Source: Enoplosus armatus | Taxonomy: Eukaryota > Chordata > Actinopteri > Centrarchiformes > Enoplosidae | Direction of reading: 5' to 3' | DNA length: 64,000 nt | NCBI RefSeq assembly: GCF_043641665.1 | Contig: NC_092189.1 | Coordinates: forward strand, 16,522,833-16,586,832 | Shown here: positions 38,336 to 51,482 of the stretch, piece by piece | Layout of the letters: every line of letters begins with the position of its first letter | How positions within the stretch are numbered: the stretch's first letter is position 1 | Notes under the pieces: generated by a model | Seen by the model: the letters and a program-made list of their open reading frames with translations, nothing else | What the model was told of the DNA's origin: nothing | Databases searched by the model: none | Program-made: the position numbers and the translations under genes

Positions 38336-41300
38336 TCACATATATACATGAATGCACCGAGGCACTTTTCTCTCAGACACTCACACATACAGACTGTCCC
38401 TCATCACCTTGCTCAGAGATGAATGAGTTCGCCTCTGTCCTCAATCATTTTAATCACTTCAATGGAAAATGCCCCATTCACGGCTATCATTCTGTACTGC
38501 CTTGCAGCTATCTTATGTATACACATTCCTACACACCCTAAAACACTCCCCGCACATACACACACACAAACAAACACACGCAAACACAAACACAATGTCA
38601 TCACTCTCTGATAGTACAAACTCCTGTGATATTGGAGCACTGCATTACCCTTCTATCATCTTACCTGGCAAATATCTAGATGTCTGATGACAATTATGAC
38701 TTTACAATTACTATAAACATATAAATACATATACAAATACACAGACCTATAAAATCATGAAGTAAGCTACTTCACTGGCTTATTGCAAGATCTGCAGTTC
38801 GACCCTGAATCAAAAGAAGCATTTTATAGTATTCAAACCATCATGTTCACTATGTGACTATATATTTTTTTTTCTCATCAAGACCAATTACAGGAAAAGA
38901 TAAAATAAAATCTGTATCAAAACATGGCCGAGTACAACCTGATCTTGAGGTTTGAGTACAGCACATTTACAGAGCAACATCCTGAAGAGCAGTTAATGGC
39001 TAAAAACTTGACTTTGGAATTATTATAACATTTCAGCTACCTTAGCTGAGTACAGGATGCAAAACAAGACTCTTCACTTCATCATCATATTGTTCAATCA
39101 CCTGCAAATTCCAGCCAATTTGCAGGTGTGTTTCCACGCACACTCAAATATTTATTATTCAACATAACAACAACTGAATTGGACAGTTTTAGACTTATTT
39201 GAGCAACAGAATAATGGAATAATAGTATGTATTTTGAATTGAAGATTCAAAGGCTAAAGAGACTCAACCATACAGATTTTGTACGGGCAGCAAAAAAAAA
39301 AAAAAGAACCACAAAAGCGGCTAAAAGCTGCACAGAGTGGAATTTGATTTGAGTTATTTGATTTCTCATTATCAAAAATATAATTTGTGATGTGTTTACC
39401 AACCAATATTATGATGAGAAATCTGAACATGCATATAATACTGGGAAAAAACACAATGATAGTAGAGGCTACAGAGTGAAGGTGAGGGTTGATCAGGAAG
39501 CAAAAAAAGATTATTGAGATACTGCTGGCAGTCTTCCTGAATACATGCAATGATCATTCTTTGAAAAAATTAAATGTATAGTTTGAAATAACAGCAAAAC
39601 ACGATCACTACAGACTTGTTCACAATGAGGAGTTCCTTCTTTATCTCTATTTGCAATTGCATAAAAGTTCTGAGAGCTACAGAAAAATACCTAGATTGTC
39701 ACACTTTAAAAACTGTGTAGAAATGAGTCACGTCTTACTGGAAATTTAATCTTAACCAGTCTTTAGAAATCATGTTTTTTTTTACATGAAAACTGTAGGA
39801 GTAGGGCAATGGAGCACATGCAAATAGAATTAAATTTCAGATGGAGCATCATGACCTTGCTCATGGAGGTTTAAGAATATGACCACTGGATCAAACAAGC
39901 CTGAGGCATCATAACCCCTGCTGTACTATCCATCAGAAACATGCCTCAAGAGCGCATTCAGCCCACAGAGCGCATAAAAACTGCAGTCAGTCATTTAAAT
40001 TGCTCAAGTTATTCTTTATTTTGCTACATCACATCTAGAAACAATGCAGAAACCTTTCCAACCAGTTTCCAATCACAATGATCGGTGCCATGATCTGCTC
40101 CACTGTGCTAGAGATCTTGTTTGACTGCAATTTTATAAAAAACAACAACAAGCACATCTCCAGTTGGTGCTTTGATGATGGCAACCATATAGCGTTGCCG
40201 TGCAACAACACCTCGTTGCCATTGAGCTGTGGCAGCACCAAACCGACGTGTCCCTCCAGTTAATGCCTGTTCCTACCTACACCTCTGGCGTTTTCACACC
40301 TATGCCTGATTTGTGATGTCATGACACGGTTGGCCAGAAATGTGCTTGAATCTGCATTATAGTTGGCACCATTGTCAGTGTGTTAAAACATCTCTGCACT
40401 GTGGGCTTGTAAGGAAGGAGGTGTGTACATGTTTTTAGAAAAAAACAAAATAAATAGAAAGCAGCACATTTTGACAAAATCTCATCTATCTCATTATCAT
40501 GCAGCAGTGGAGACTTGTGAAGTGGGAGGAGCCGCTGGGTCCAAAGGATTTTTTTCCCCACTGTAAATTAGCATTTCAAAGATTATTAAAGAATATTATT
40601 CAATATAGTGAGTGCAGTAGCAGAATGGGAGTCTCCAAGGAAACACTATAGGTTTATGTTATGGGCATCCATTATACATATTCCAACTCCAACTGGGAAG
40701 TCATGTTTGTTCCATCAGTTTGGGAGGCTGGCTCTAAATGCTACAGTACCTGTCAACCTCAGCAGCTGTTGCCATGGCGAAGATCCTAGCCAGAGGCACA
40801 AATCAGGGCTGTAGCTTATTCAGGTAATTTCCTCATTTGTTGCTATTCGGAACAAAACAGTACACCATACTTTCTGAATTCATCTCATATTGACGTAGGT
40901 GAATTGATTTGGTTTCTGTAAAGCACAAACATTAGCTTCAGCTCAGTGACTGGATGTCCTATCAGAATGCTTCTTGGGAGTTGTAGTAGACCTCTCTACT
41001 TATGCATGCTTGTATCTTTGACCTAAAAACTGGATATTATCTAATGGTATTGTTGATATTTTTACTGATGAATCAACCTGCTTTACTTTATGTTATGCAA
41101 TTTAAGTTATGTGATGGTCTAAGAAAATAGAAAAAAGACACACTAAAACGCACTTTGGGGTGTGTTTCTCAAAGGAAAATAAAATGAAACCATTATATTA
41201 CAATTATGACCATTATTTTTATAATAATAATACTTCCACTTTAAATAGTAAAGACAGACCAAGTGAGTAGTTGGGAGTCAATATTTTTTTGCAAAATAAA

Positions 41301-41766
41301 TATAATAATCTGTTTTTCATATTTGATGCTTTCATACAGAAACCCTGCATGAAAGCATACAAGTCACTTTGATATTCAAGAGTACTGGAGTCCACTTATG
41401 TGTATTATCAAGTAATTCTGTGAGCACAAGAAAATGTGCAAAAATGGGACTTCATACTTTTTTTTTTTTTTTTACAGAACTGTATGTTCTTACTATCTGC
41501 ACAGGTACCCTTGAAAGTCATGTCACAGGAAAAAAAAAAAAGAAAGGAGAGCAGAAAGACATATATGGTGTCTATGGTTCCTACCTATGTTCTTAAGTTA
41601 GGGTGGAAAGCTGCAAGGCATCAATGCGAAAAGCCCAGGGATCAACCATAAGTCATCGTCCCAGAAAGTCAATTCAAGGTCAGCTGCTGATTCAGGCAGC
41701 AGATGTGTCTAACACATCCCTGTTGCTGTTAAATGACAGGGCTTAGACCCACCAACAGTATACGGT

Positions 41767-41769
<3 letters not shown>

Positions 41770-41827
<58 letters not shown>
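41770..41827. repeat. (TG)29 microsatellite
   Basis: 58-bp uninterrupted TG tract, among the longest repeats in the A-B intron. Confidence 0.98.
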
Positions 41828-41828
<1 letters not shown>

Positions 41829-43072
41829 CAGTGAGAAAAAGGGAAAAAATAGAAAGGGAGGAAAAATGCATTACAAACATTTATGTTACCGTTCCATTTT
41901 TATTTTTATGTCAGTGCTATTACAGCTAACAGCAACGTGTTAAATGCCCCTCTGTCTGTCACCGTGTCAGAGTCAGAGCACCAGCCAGAGGTCCCTCTTC
42001 ACAGCAAACTGGCTCATCTCATGTAATCATGTTCATGGAGGAGCCATCATCAACACAAACACTACCACTTCTGGAGGTCACTCTATCTATCCATGCTGCT
42101 AATTGGAGGTTAATTGTCAATAAAAATCCACACAGGCATGACTGTTGTTTTGCTTTGCAGTACATTAGCCCTGTCTGTGAAAGCTATAAAGACAGTGGTG
42201 AATACTCTATTTGCCGTGACATGCCTGACATATTACTGGTTTGATGCATCGGAAAGAGGTAATGAGGATATCACCATACAGCGCATGTGCTAATGTGGCA
42301 TGTGTGTGCACATATCAGGTAACATTATAGCCTCTGTGTCAAATCATGGTAGTCTGTACCATATAGATACATGAAGGAATACAATTAGATGCACAGATGA
42401 CGCAGAGAGACAATATAGACCAATAGATATTTTAAGTCTTGCTTTGCATGTGATTGCTCTAAACCTAGTGATTTAAATAGAGACTACGAGCAGTCCATTG
42501 ATTGGTTCAATTGATAAAACAGTCAATTATTGTCTGGGTATATTTATTGACCTGTAGGCAGAGGTGGTGTGTTAAGTAATTGTTTGGCTTGCTCAATCAT
42601 CCCAGCACATTGCTCACCATGAAAAACAAGGACATTACTAGGTGTTAGGTTTATACAAAGTTTGTATATTACTCACATATCATGCCAATGTTTGACTGTT
42701 TTATAACATAGAGAAACAGATAAAAGTCCCAGCCAATTAAGACGTCAAAGATGGTTGTCAGTATTGGAAAAAAAAGGTTATTTGTAATCCAATAAAATGA
42801 TCAAGGTCTCCTGAATAGAAAATCAGCAGTACCAGTATTTCCGTGAGTGCTTGAATGAAGAGTTTGGAGCTACGAGCCTCTCAGCACATGTCATCAGCAA
42901 AGAATATCCTCTAAAAGCTGGAATTCAACAGTCTGTTTTGACAATTCTGTCTCGGCCTTGACTGGCAGAGAATGCCAGCCAATCCCTATTTGAAATGCGA
43001 CAAGGAAAAACAAAGCTTGTCAGAATGAGTTGGAGAGATGTCTACTGAGAGCCACATGTGGTGAATCGGAGG

Positions 43073-43074
<2 letters not shown>

Positions 43075-43118
<44 letters not shown>
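43075..43118. repeat. (GA)22 microsatellite
   Basis: 44-bp purine tract preceded by a G5 run. Confidence 0.98.
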
Positions 43119-43121
<3 letters not shown>

Positions 43122-43429
43122 TGTTCCTTCTCTACATGACTCTGTCCCTGAGACACAAGTCATGCTGCTTCCCCCACAGTGGGTGACTCTGACAGGATAC
43201 TGTCTGTGCAGCATTCCCCCTGTGTGTGATTGATGAGCCTCATTTTGCCAATTAATGGAGAATCCCCTGTTGACTACCATCAGATTGCCGTTTGTAACTG
43301 TTAGTGTTTCTGACTGTCACAGATTCATTTTAATTAGAGATCTCTTTCTCCTCCGACTTTTCTATTGTGCCTCAAATTTGCAGAGCTGAGTGCACAGTGA
43401 CATGCCAGGGAAAGGGCCCACTGAGTTAT

Positions 43430-43660
43430 TTGCGGTCATTAATTTATTCACAAAGTGCAAGGCTTAAACTGTTGAAGGCCAAATGTTTTTGAAGGAGTCA
43501 ACCCTAATGTTGACCATATACCGTATCTTATAATCAATTAGCAAACGTGAGGCAATTAGTGCACTTTATTTGCATAATGAAGCGCTTAATTGCTCCAAAG
43601 TGTGCAATTGCAGTCAATAAGTTTGGCTAATCGCTTGTGGGGCCACGTATATGAGCGGGC
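43430..43660. promoter_or_regulatory. Possible conserved non-coding (enhancer-like) element
   Basis: Repeat-free stretch rich in homeodomain-type cores (TAATTT, CAATTAG, CTTAATTG, CAATTGCAG) and containing an octamer-like TTTGCATAATGAAG. This pattern is typical of developmental CNEs inside long vertebrate introns. No conservation data were available, so this is inference from motif density only. Confidence 0.2.
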
Positions 43661-45361
43661 TGCAAGAGAGATGGCTCGCAGTCATGCAGACATGACGATC
43701 CCTGGGTCCCGTCAGGGGCGAGGAAGGATAGCACCCACGGAGCAAAGTTAGAAATCAACAGACAGCCCGGTTGCAAACAGCAGAACAACACCGTATTCCC
43801 TCGACAGCATCAGCAAGAAAGGAATAGCATCACTGTGGGGAAAGGAGAGGAAGTGTTTGGGCATTAGTTTGATTTACATTTTAGAGAGGCTTTCAACTGG
43901 CACACGCAGCAACTTCAGCTAATGATACTCAGGCCTTTTCATCAAGGAGCTTTCCCCAGCCTTTTGGGCGCTGCCCCACAGCACTTATTTGCAATAAGGC
44001 ACAACAAATGGTGCTACTAGGTAATATACTGGTCGGCGCGGGAATACATGTCAGCCATTGTATAAATGTCTGCTCTGTACACTCCACTAGCATCAAGTAC
44101 ATTTCACCCAACCCATTTTAAAATTAACTTCTGCTTTAGCAGCTGTAGTATTATTATTAGTAACTAGAGAACAATCATATGAATGTATAACTCGGGGGCC
44201 TATCAAGAACATGATAACAGCATTGTTTCTATGTGCCATTTTGTCTACATGCATTTTCCTGTGAGGCAACCTGTGTCATGTAACTCCAACCATGTTCTAT
44301 TGCAAATTCACGTGCCGAAAAAACACCGTAAACCCTCAGTGGCTCATATTTACTAGACAAATAACTCAAGTCACGTTTGCCTTCCACTTGCATTTGATAG
44401 AATAATTTGCCAACAATGGGCCTGCCATTCAACAGAGTCTCAGGGATTTCATTAAAACATCAAATGAAAGTGAAATCATGAGCCATGACGGTAGAGAGTG
44501 GGGATGGCTAAGCAGAGAAGCGTGGCTGGTGTCTACTGCAGGATTAGAGCTCAGCAACAAGTGCTCAAGGGGGGCTTTGCATCAAACCCAGGAGCCCATG
44601 ACAAATGAGGGCGGCTGGGCCTCTGTCTATTACCCTGCACTAAGCTCAGGCCTTTTGGGGAAGTAATGAGGTGCAGATTGGAGCTGCTGCCACTGGGTCC
44701 TTAGCCCGACTTTATGTAGAGCAGAAATAATCAGTGGAGACCTGGGCCAAAAGGGGCAAATCCATACAGCAGCTGAGCAACATGGAGACATGAAGATAAA
44801 ACAGATTACAAATAACAAATAACTTTCTGATCAGAACACTATAGCTAGACAGTTAGATAGTTAGGCACATTGGCTCCTTATTCATATACAGTTTAAGTAC
44901 TGCAAGGAAGCATTTTGGATTCCAAAGGAGGAACCCTGAATCCCAACAGGACACAGTAGATCCCAAAGGACACCCTCCAAGAATGGCAGTGCATGCGGGC
45001 TTTATCAGTGGACTATGACAGTTGTTCATTCAGGAGCAAAGGGGTAGGATCCAGCGTACATCAAGGGTGTATCCCCTGTACTCCAACGCCACACCCGATC
45101 CTGCCCCTGGGAGCTACAGTCCAGGCAGCCTGTCAGCAAGCCTACTCTACTGGCTAATGGAGCTGCCACATCAGGCCGAGTGTCACAACCTAACAAGATA
45201 CTGATTGCCGAACTTCTAGGGAATTCACTCATATGACCGGAGGGCACCGAGATGGTCTCTGGTCTGTCAGTGAACACGGCGGCCATTAGACAAGGCGATG
45301 GCGATATATTTTTTTGTTGGCAGAAAGCAGTACATGTGTATTCTGTGAAATCTATAACTTG

Positions 45362-45376
45362 ATTTTTTTTTTTTTT
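45362..45376. repeat. T homopolymer
   Basis: About 15 T on the plus strand, so it is an A run in the formin transcript. Confidence 0.85.
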
Positions 45377-46413
45377 GGCTTCATCAGAGTTTAATATATG
45401 GCTGATGTGTGTCTCATGTGGTTCTATTTTACTCTGAGAGGCAGAGCTGTCTGAGCCAAATTCAAAGATTTGTGCGCAGAATTGTAGTTGGAATATGTCA
45501 AATGTAGAGGCATTATGTGCTGAAACTGCAATTCTGCAAAATTATTTTAGATTTCTTATCCTTGCCTTCAAGCGTCATGAGGTTAAAAAGCCATAAATTG
45601 TCATCTTAATAAAATACATGTTCCGCGTTCCAGACAAGACAAATGGATATACAAATGAATATACAGAATGAACAATGAAACAATGGGATAGTGATAGTCT
45701 TATATCATAGTGAACTGAATATGTTTGTTTTTTGACAGTCAGACCCAGAAAGAAATTTGAAGACGTCATCTTAAGTTCTCAGAAATTGTGGTGGGGATTT
45801 TTAACTATCTTCAGACATTGTATAGACCAAACAATTAATAAATCACTTCAAATAATAGTTGATTGACTCACTCTGCAACAATGCCAGTTCACGCCTTATT
45901 TAAGGTAATTAAAAACTATACAAATGTGGTGCATTTTATAATTGTCATCAAAGGTAGTGAGACGGCACTGCGTAAATAAAGAAAAAGAAAATCATTGGTA
46001 AGACAGCAACATAATCACCACAACCTTTTTCTCATTTACATTTTTGTGTTTTTTCTTTGCAATAATCACAATTAGAATTACAATTTTAATTTTAGCAAAT
46101 GTTTTTTCATACAGGCATCTACTAAAATGTGTTAATTAAAATCTCCTCTGGCATTCAGAATGCAACAAGAAAGATGACTATTTGTTCTAGTGATTGCAAT
46201 TTTCTGTCGCTTTATCTGAGTCTGGACATTCACATCAAGGTGAGAGACACAGAAACAGAACTCAGGCAGAGAAAGGGTCTGTTTTAAGTACCTCTACTTA
46301 TTCACACTGGTTTCAACTGAATTTTGGATAATTAAAAGGCTCCATGGTTTATCTGTGCTTCAGTTAATTGGCCACACAGTTTACAGTGAATTTCATTAGT
46401 GGAGGAAAACACT

Positions 46414-46449
46414 CGGGTTGGGGTTGGGGGGGGGGGGGGGGGGGGGGGG
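46414..46449 (+). repeat. G-rich tract with 24-bp G run
   Basis: GGGTTGGGGTT followed by an uninterrupted G24 (46426-46449). Successive G3-4 runs with TT loops suit a G-quadruplex on the plus strand. In the formin transcript the tract is C-rich. Confidence 0.95.
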
Positions 46450-47539
46450 CTTGAAGGAAGGTGGTGATTAAGAGAGAGAGCTTGTGCGTGTGTGTGTGTG
46501 TGGCGAGGAAGGTTGGTGTTTGTGTATTTCTGCTGTAAAAATTACAAGGAGCTGCTGAAAGTAAAAGTGCCACCAGCATCTTTTAACCCAGTTTTCTTAC
46601 ATGTAAACATGCAGAAATAAACATAATGATTCTGTAAATAATCTGACTTCTCATTCAAACACATAAAGGTGTACTAAAGTGGGATAACTTCTCAAAAAAA
46701 AAACTGTGTTTCTACAGACAAAACAAGCATTTAACAGGGGATGTTTCTGCGGTTTAAACTCAGCAGCCTGCTTAATAGAACAATTGTTTCACTAACAACC
46801 ATTTATTTAACCTTGAGTGCCTAGTGCCGATACAAGAGAGTGTTGTATACACATGTACACAAACCTAGCCTGAAGCCAAGAGAGTCTCAAACTGTTGCAG
46901 TTTGACAAAGGCCATCCATAAACACATTGTAGTGAACCTCTTCCTTTGAAGTGTGAACTAAATCAGGCTGAAGTCTCTGAGAACAACAAAAAGGTGGTAC
47001 CTGTATAAATGCATCTGTCGATTTTTACCACAAAGGTGGTATTACAGGCTAGCCCCGGGGCCGGGAAAAAGTGTGTCTGGGCTGACCCTGAGTGGGCGGA
47101 CAAGGTTGGTGTGAGAAACTGGCACTGTTAGGTGTGTGGGCGTTGTAGGATCCCAGGACTTGAGGCTTCCTATTCACCAACAGGTATCAATAACTACTGT
47201 AGTTCTGTGTTGCTGCTCGGACAGCTGCTTTCTCCTGTTGGCAGGAAATTGTAAGGGGAGCATCAGTATGATAGAAATACTAGAGATCTGAGTTATTTCA
47301 AGTAATTAAGCACAATGCTGCAAGAAATATCCAAAAAGCCCCTGTTGCTTGGATCTAACAAATATATTTCAGATAGATATCTTAGCTCTTCAGCTGGACA
47401 ATCCTAGACATCTTAAGAAGGACATATTTGGTAGGAATTGCAGGTAAATTTATGAATTTTTTTCTAACTAAATCCAGTCAGCTCCATTCACTCACCCCAG
47501 TGGAAGAATTCAACAGTCACGGGGACATTTTACTGTGGA

Positions 47540-47835
47540 AACTCAATGGCTGTCTAACAATACCACTCACAAAACACACATTTACTTCAGTAACTTTTGG
47601 GGACATTACATAGACTTACATTCATTTCCTGGAGACTTACCCTAAACATAACCACTACTTGCCTAACCCTAACCTTAACCTACCCCTAACCGTAACCACT
47701 GACCCCAACATCAGCTTTTTCCCAATTTGGGACACAGCTTTTGTCCCCAGTTGGTCAAGCTGTCCAATTAACTGGTCTTTAGTCTGAAATGTGTCCCTGG
47801 AGGTAGAAAGTCAGAAACACACACACACAGGCACA
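47540..47835 (+). repeat. Teleost interspersed repeat with telomere-like TAACCC core
   Basis: Contains TTTTGGGGACATTACATAGA, CTTACATTCATTTCCTGGAG and ACTTACCCTAAACATAACC, then a run of degenerate CCTAACCC / CCTTAACC / CCTAACCG units (about 47640-47705). It ends near a short CA tract (47818-47829). The order 'GGGGACATT.. CTTACATTCATTTCCTGGAGACTTACCCTAAC(n)..TGTCCCC..CACACA' is a recurrent fish repeat in my recollection. The TAACCC units resemble vertebrate telomere DNA, but here they are part of the repeat. Confidence 0.6.
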
Positions 47836-48042
47836 CTCAACAAGAAAACCACTATCCACTGTCCCAATGGTTTCCTCTGTTTTGTCAGTTGGTGCAAATG
47901 TTCAGCAGGTGCCACAGACTGTTACTATGGAAACACAACTCTTGGCAATATTGTTTGCTCGAGGGTATAGGGTGGCTAATGTATACTCACATTAGACTAT
48001 TCTGAGAGCAAAATGAAGCCTTTGTAATTAATAATAATTTAA

Positions 48043-48074
<32 letters not shown>

Positions 48075-48087
48075 TAATAATAATAAT
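48043..48087. repeat. (AAT)n microsatellite
   Basis: 45-bp trinucleotide tract, interrupted once by AAC. Confidence 0.95.
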
Positions 48088-48393
48088 TTGTAAGCCCAGT
48101 CTAACATATCTTAATGAAACTGGTCCCAGAAGACAGCTTCTTGTTGAAAAAATATGTGCTCTGACTCTGGCCCTCTGGGAAATAAAAGGTTAAGCTAAAT
48201 ACCAGTGGGTTGGGTTAAGGCATTAAGGACAGAGGGTGGGAGATGTATTGGACATGTCCAGGCACCCATCAAGGCTCAGTCCGGTCTCTCATCATCCCCA
48301 TCTAGCCACCTCACTAACATTAATATTCCAATATGCAGAGTCTCGCTCTAAGCCCCCAGCTCTACTCTATCATATCCAGCAAGAACTGGAAAT

Positions 48394-48395
<2 letters not shown>

Positions 48396-48438
<43 letters not shown>
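48396..48438. repeat. (TG)n(AG)n microsatellite
   Basis: 43 bp of TG, then GAGAGAGAGAG and a second short TG run to about 48460. Confidence 0.97.
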
Positions 48439-48448
<10 letters not shown>

Positions 48449-48672
48449 TGTGTGTGTATGTGATAGCCATAGCCTCTCTGGTGAAATAGGGCTCTCTGGG
48501 GGCTTGTGCCTCAACTCTACAGCCTTTGTGGGCTCCCATTACTTCTGACAGATAGAGATCACTAAACTGCTGAACAAACACCCCATTCAGTCATTTGCAT
48601 ACATTACAGTAATGGAAGGAGAAAAATGTATCAATAAAGCCAAATGAAGTGCTTCCACTGAGCTCTACTTTC

Positions 48673-48673
<1 letters not shown>

Positions 48674-48713
<40 letters not shown>
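48674..48713. repeat. (TTTC)n microsatellite
   Basis: About ten TTTC units; the following 60 bp keeps a decayed CTTTCTTT pattern. Confidence 0.97.
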
Positions 48714-48714
<1 letters not shown>

Positions 48715-49151
48715 TGCACTTCTTTCTTTGCATATTTTTCTTTCTCTCTGTATTTCACGACTGTGATGCATTTCTTCTCATATTATTTAATGGAATGGTT
48801 TCCTCTGAAAGGTAAGCACATCAGATGACTGATAAAGATGACAGATTCTCACAAATTGTTTGCGCCATAAATTTATCAGACTTCTTAATGGGTAAAACCT
48901 GAAATTTCTGAAGCCTATACAAATTAGGAACACTAATCATGCACGGTGAAAAAAGGCCAAACATAATTTATTGTTGAATGTTTAATTAAAATGATGCTGC
49001 TTTGGGGCACATATTACATTTAAAACACCTTGCAGTGACCATGGCCTCCTGAAATTAATCTCAGGAAAAAAGCTGACAACAGTCATAGTGAAACAGAGGC
49101 ACATCACCTACACTTGCACTGTGAATTACTCTCTCCCTCTCTCTCTTTTTA

Positions 49152-49176
49152 ACACACACACACACACACACACACA
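49152..49176. repeat. (AC)n microsatellite
   Basis: 25-bp AC tract preceded by a CTCTCT-rich stretch. Confidence 0.95.
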
Positions 49177-51474
49177 AATGCAGACTGACTCATTCATCAC
49201 AGTGCCCAACAGTCAAGACAACAGAGCTTCACTTAACTTTTTCAGGGTTGCTCAAGCATCAAATGCATGACTTTTAGCTGTTGTTGTTCTTCCATCTGTC
49301 ATGCTTCAAGGAACCAACATCCTTTTTTTAATCCCAGGGAAAAGTTTAAAAATGTATGTTTGCCTTGACTCTGCTGTCTTATGTGTACCAAAGGAAATGT
49401 CAACCCAAAATATACAGCACTGTATTTCATACTGTCATTGTTCCAACACTTAGCTGTGCAACACAGATTAGAGTGCTACCTAAGCTCATTGCAAACACTG
49501 GTACTAAAAACCTCCGCAAATCAAGCACAGCCTCCGCTTTCTATCTCTTTATCTCTCTGTTTGCTCCATGTGTGTGTGGTTTCATTTCCATCGCCATGCT
49601 CGCTGGCAGGAAAACAGCCCAGCAGCTAATATCTTAGGAAGTTTAAAGTGGTAGAAAATATCGTCCTGGGTGACACACTTCAGAGAAGTGGGTTAAACTG
49701 AAACACACACATGTATACAGGCACATACACAAATGTCCGACTGCAACAAACAGACACACAGCTACCCCAAAGGCACTGAGCAAAATGTGATTGCATACTT
49801 GTGATGTACCATGAACATCCAGACAAAAACAACTTAGAGGAGAAAATAACTGTGTTTTTGACTACATTGGACAAAATATTCTACACCAAATACAAAACTC
49901 ACTACAATCTAGTAGAAGTAAAAATGTCCTGTTATTATGATTATATTATTTTCAATTCTATCACTTTATTATACACCAGAGATGAAATGCAGATCAAACA
50001 CTCCAGGGAGCTAACGGAGAGAACAAACGAACATGCACTTTTCATAGAGTGACTCCTCCCTGCCTCAATGTGTCTGCATCCCAAAAAACAGAATGGTGAA
50101 AATTGTGATTAAAGAATATGTATAACTACAGCAATTATGCCACTTGTAAAATCAAGGGAAGGGGGACTACTATACCATTAACCATAAGCTTGTCAGTGCT
50201 TTCCTACTGGTGGCTACTTTAAATAAGCCAAGAACAAAAATAGATCTTATTAAAATCCTACAAAGCCTCCAAGCACCAAAACCCGATCAGGTGGGATGGG
50301 GAGAAGGGGGAGAGAGGAGGAAATGGGGTGTTTCAGGTCATAGCCAGCCAGCTTCTCCCTGCCACACTCTGGGGAGGAACTCCAGACAGTGAGGGAGAGC
50401 CATGCTGCAGTATATCTACACTTCTCCATTTCCTCTCACTCAAGCCTCCAGTTCTCGAAGGAGCCTGGGAATCAATACTGACATCAAGGGGCAGAGTAGC
50501 TTTCTTGCCTGCCTGCTCTGCCTCTGAGCCGCTGCCGCCAGGGAGGTCTCTGCTTCAGTTTTTTTAATTACACAAATTTAAGTGCCCTTCTTTGACTGGG
50601 AGCAGATTGTTAATGTGTTAGGCGGCTATTACTCTTATACCACCCAACGTGCAAAGTCAGCCTTCATAAATCTCAGACAAAAGGAAGCAAAAACCAGGTT
50701 AAATGCTGTCTTACGTGTGAATGCCTAGCATATGGAGACACCTACTCACTTGATGAATTACTCTTGAGTAATTCTTTGTTTTCTTAATAACACTAGAGAC
50801 AAACAAATAAGACACTGCTGACTGCTTTACTGGTTTTTTTTTTTCTTTCTTCATGAAAGGCACCCTAGCCTCAGGGTATTGACAACAGACTTGATTCCCA
50901 CCATTGATCAAACCTATACATTGTGGACCTTTCCTCTCAGAAAGGGCATTCAAGAAAGTGCAGAGACATGGCTAATTCAATTTGGGAGCAGAGATGCTTG
51001 GGTTTAAGTGAAACACTCTGTTATCGAAACAGGAGAGGTGCCATGAGAGAAGATAGTGCACGGATGGTTGTGTGTAAAGGCTTGTGGCCGGTCAGGAGAT
51101 GAAATCAGGGATAGGCGATAAGTTGGTGTGAGGGGCTCGAGCCCCTATTAGAGTGCCCCAGGGGACAGGCAGCGGTGGCAGAGTGCAGTAAAAATAGCCA
51201 CAGGCATGATTTCACTCTTGGGACCCAGGGAGGAGTGAAGAGGGAGATCTGATCAACATCTCACAGCAAGGCAGCCAGATCCATTCCCCAAATTCCCTTG
51301 GGTGCCACCTATCACACCAAGTGACTTAAACTGCTTACCACTGCCTGGCAGAACACAAACAGCAAACTCCTTTGCCACTGCTGTTGACAAAATGGTGCAT
51401 ACAGTGTCCTGATATGCTAGAATACATATGTTTTTGAGGAGCAAATTTAAGTATAAATAAATAGCCACAATAAA

Positions 51475-51482
51475 AAGGATAT
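51475..51482 (-). other. U12-type (AT-AC) 5' splice site
   Basis: On the minus strand the bases right after exon A are ATATCCTT, followed by TTTA. This is a full match to the minor-spliceosome donor consensus (A/G)TATCCTT. The boundary leaves exon A in phase 0 after ...VEQMS. The only nearby GT (51486-51485) would leave a GTCGAT donor and put exon B out of frame. Confidence 0.88.

Larger units (their letters stand above)
20247..51482 (-). other. 31.2-kb U12-type AT-AC intron of the DIAPH2-like gene
   Basis: Intron between exons A and B, 31236 bp, AT-AC ends. It contains the plus-strand candidate exons at 24031-24330, a LINE-type 3' end, an hAT-like MITE, a GCTAACATGCT-family repeat, the telomere-like TAACCC-rich repeat and many microsatellites, all listed separately. 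Elsewhere it is AT-rich single-copy-looking sequence. No further formin exon was recognised. ORFs up to about 190 codons occur but look like chance, mostly translated low-complexity tracts. Confidence 0.85.

Noticed and set aside
42160..42243. Possible Ig-like exon (DSGEYSICRDM) after a TTTGCAG acceptor
   Set aside because: Only one short motif, with a stop after 27 codons and no partner exons. Chance match.
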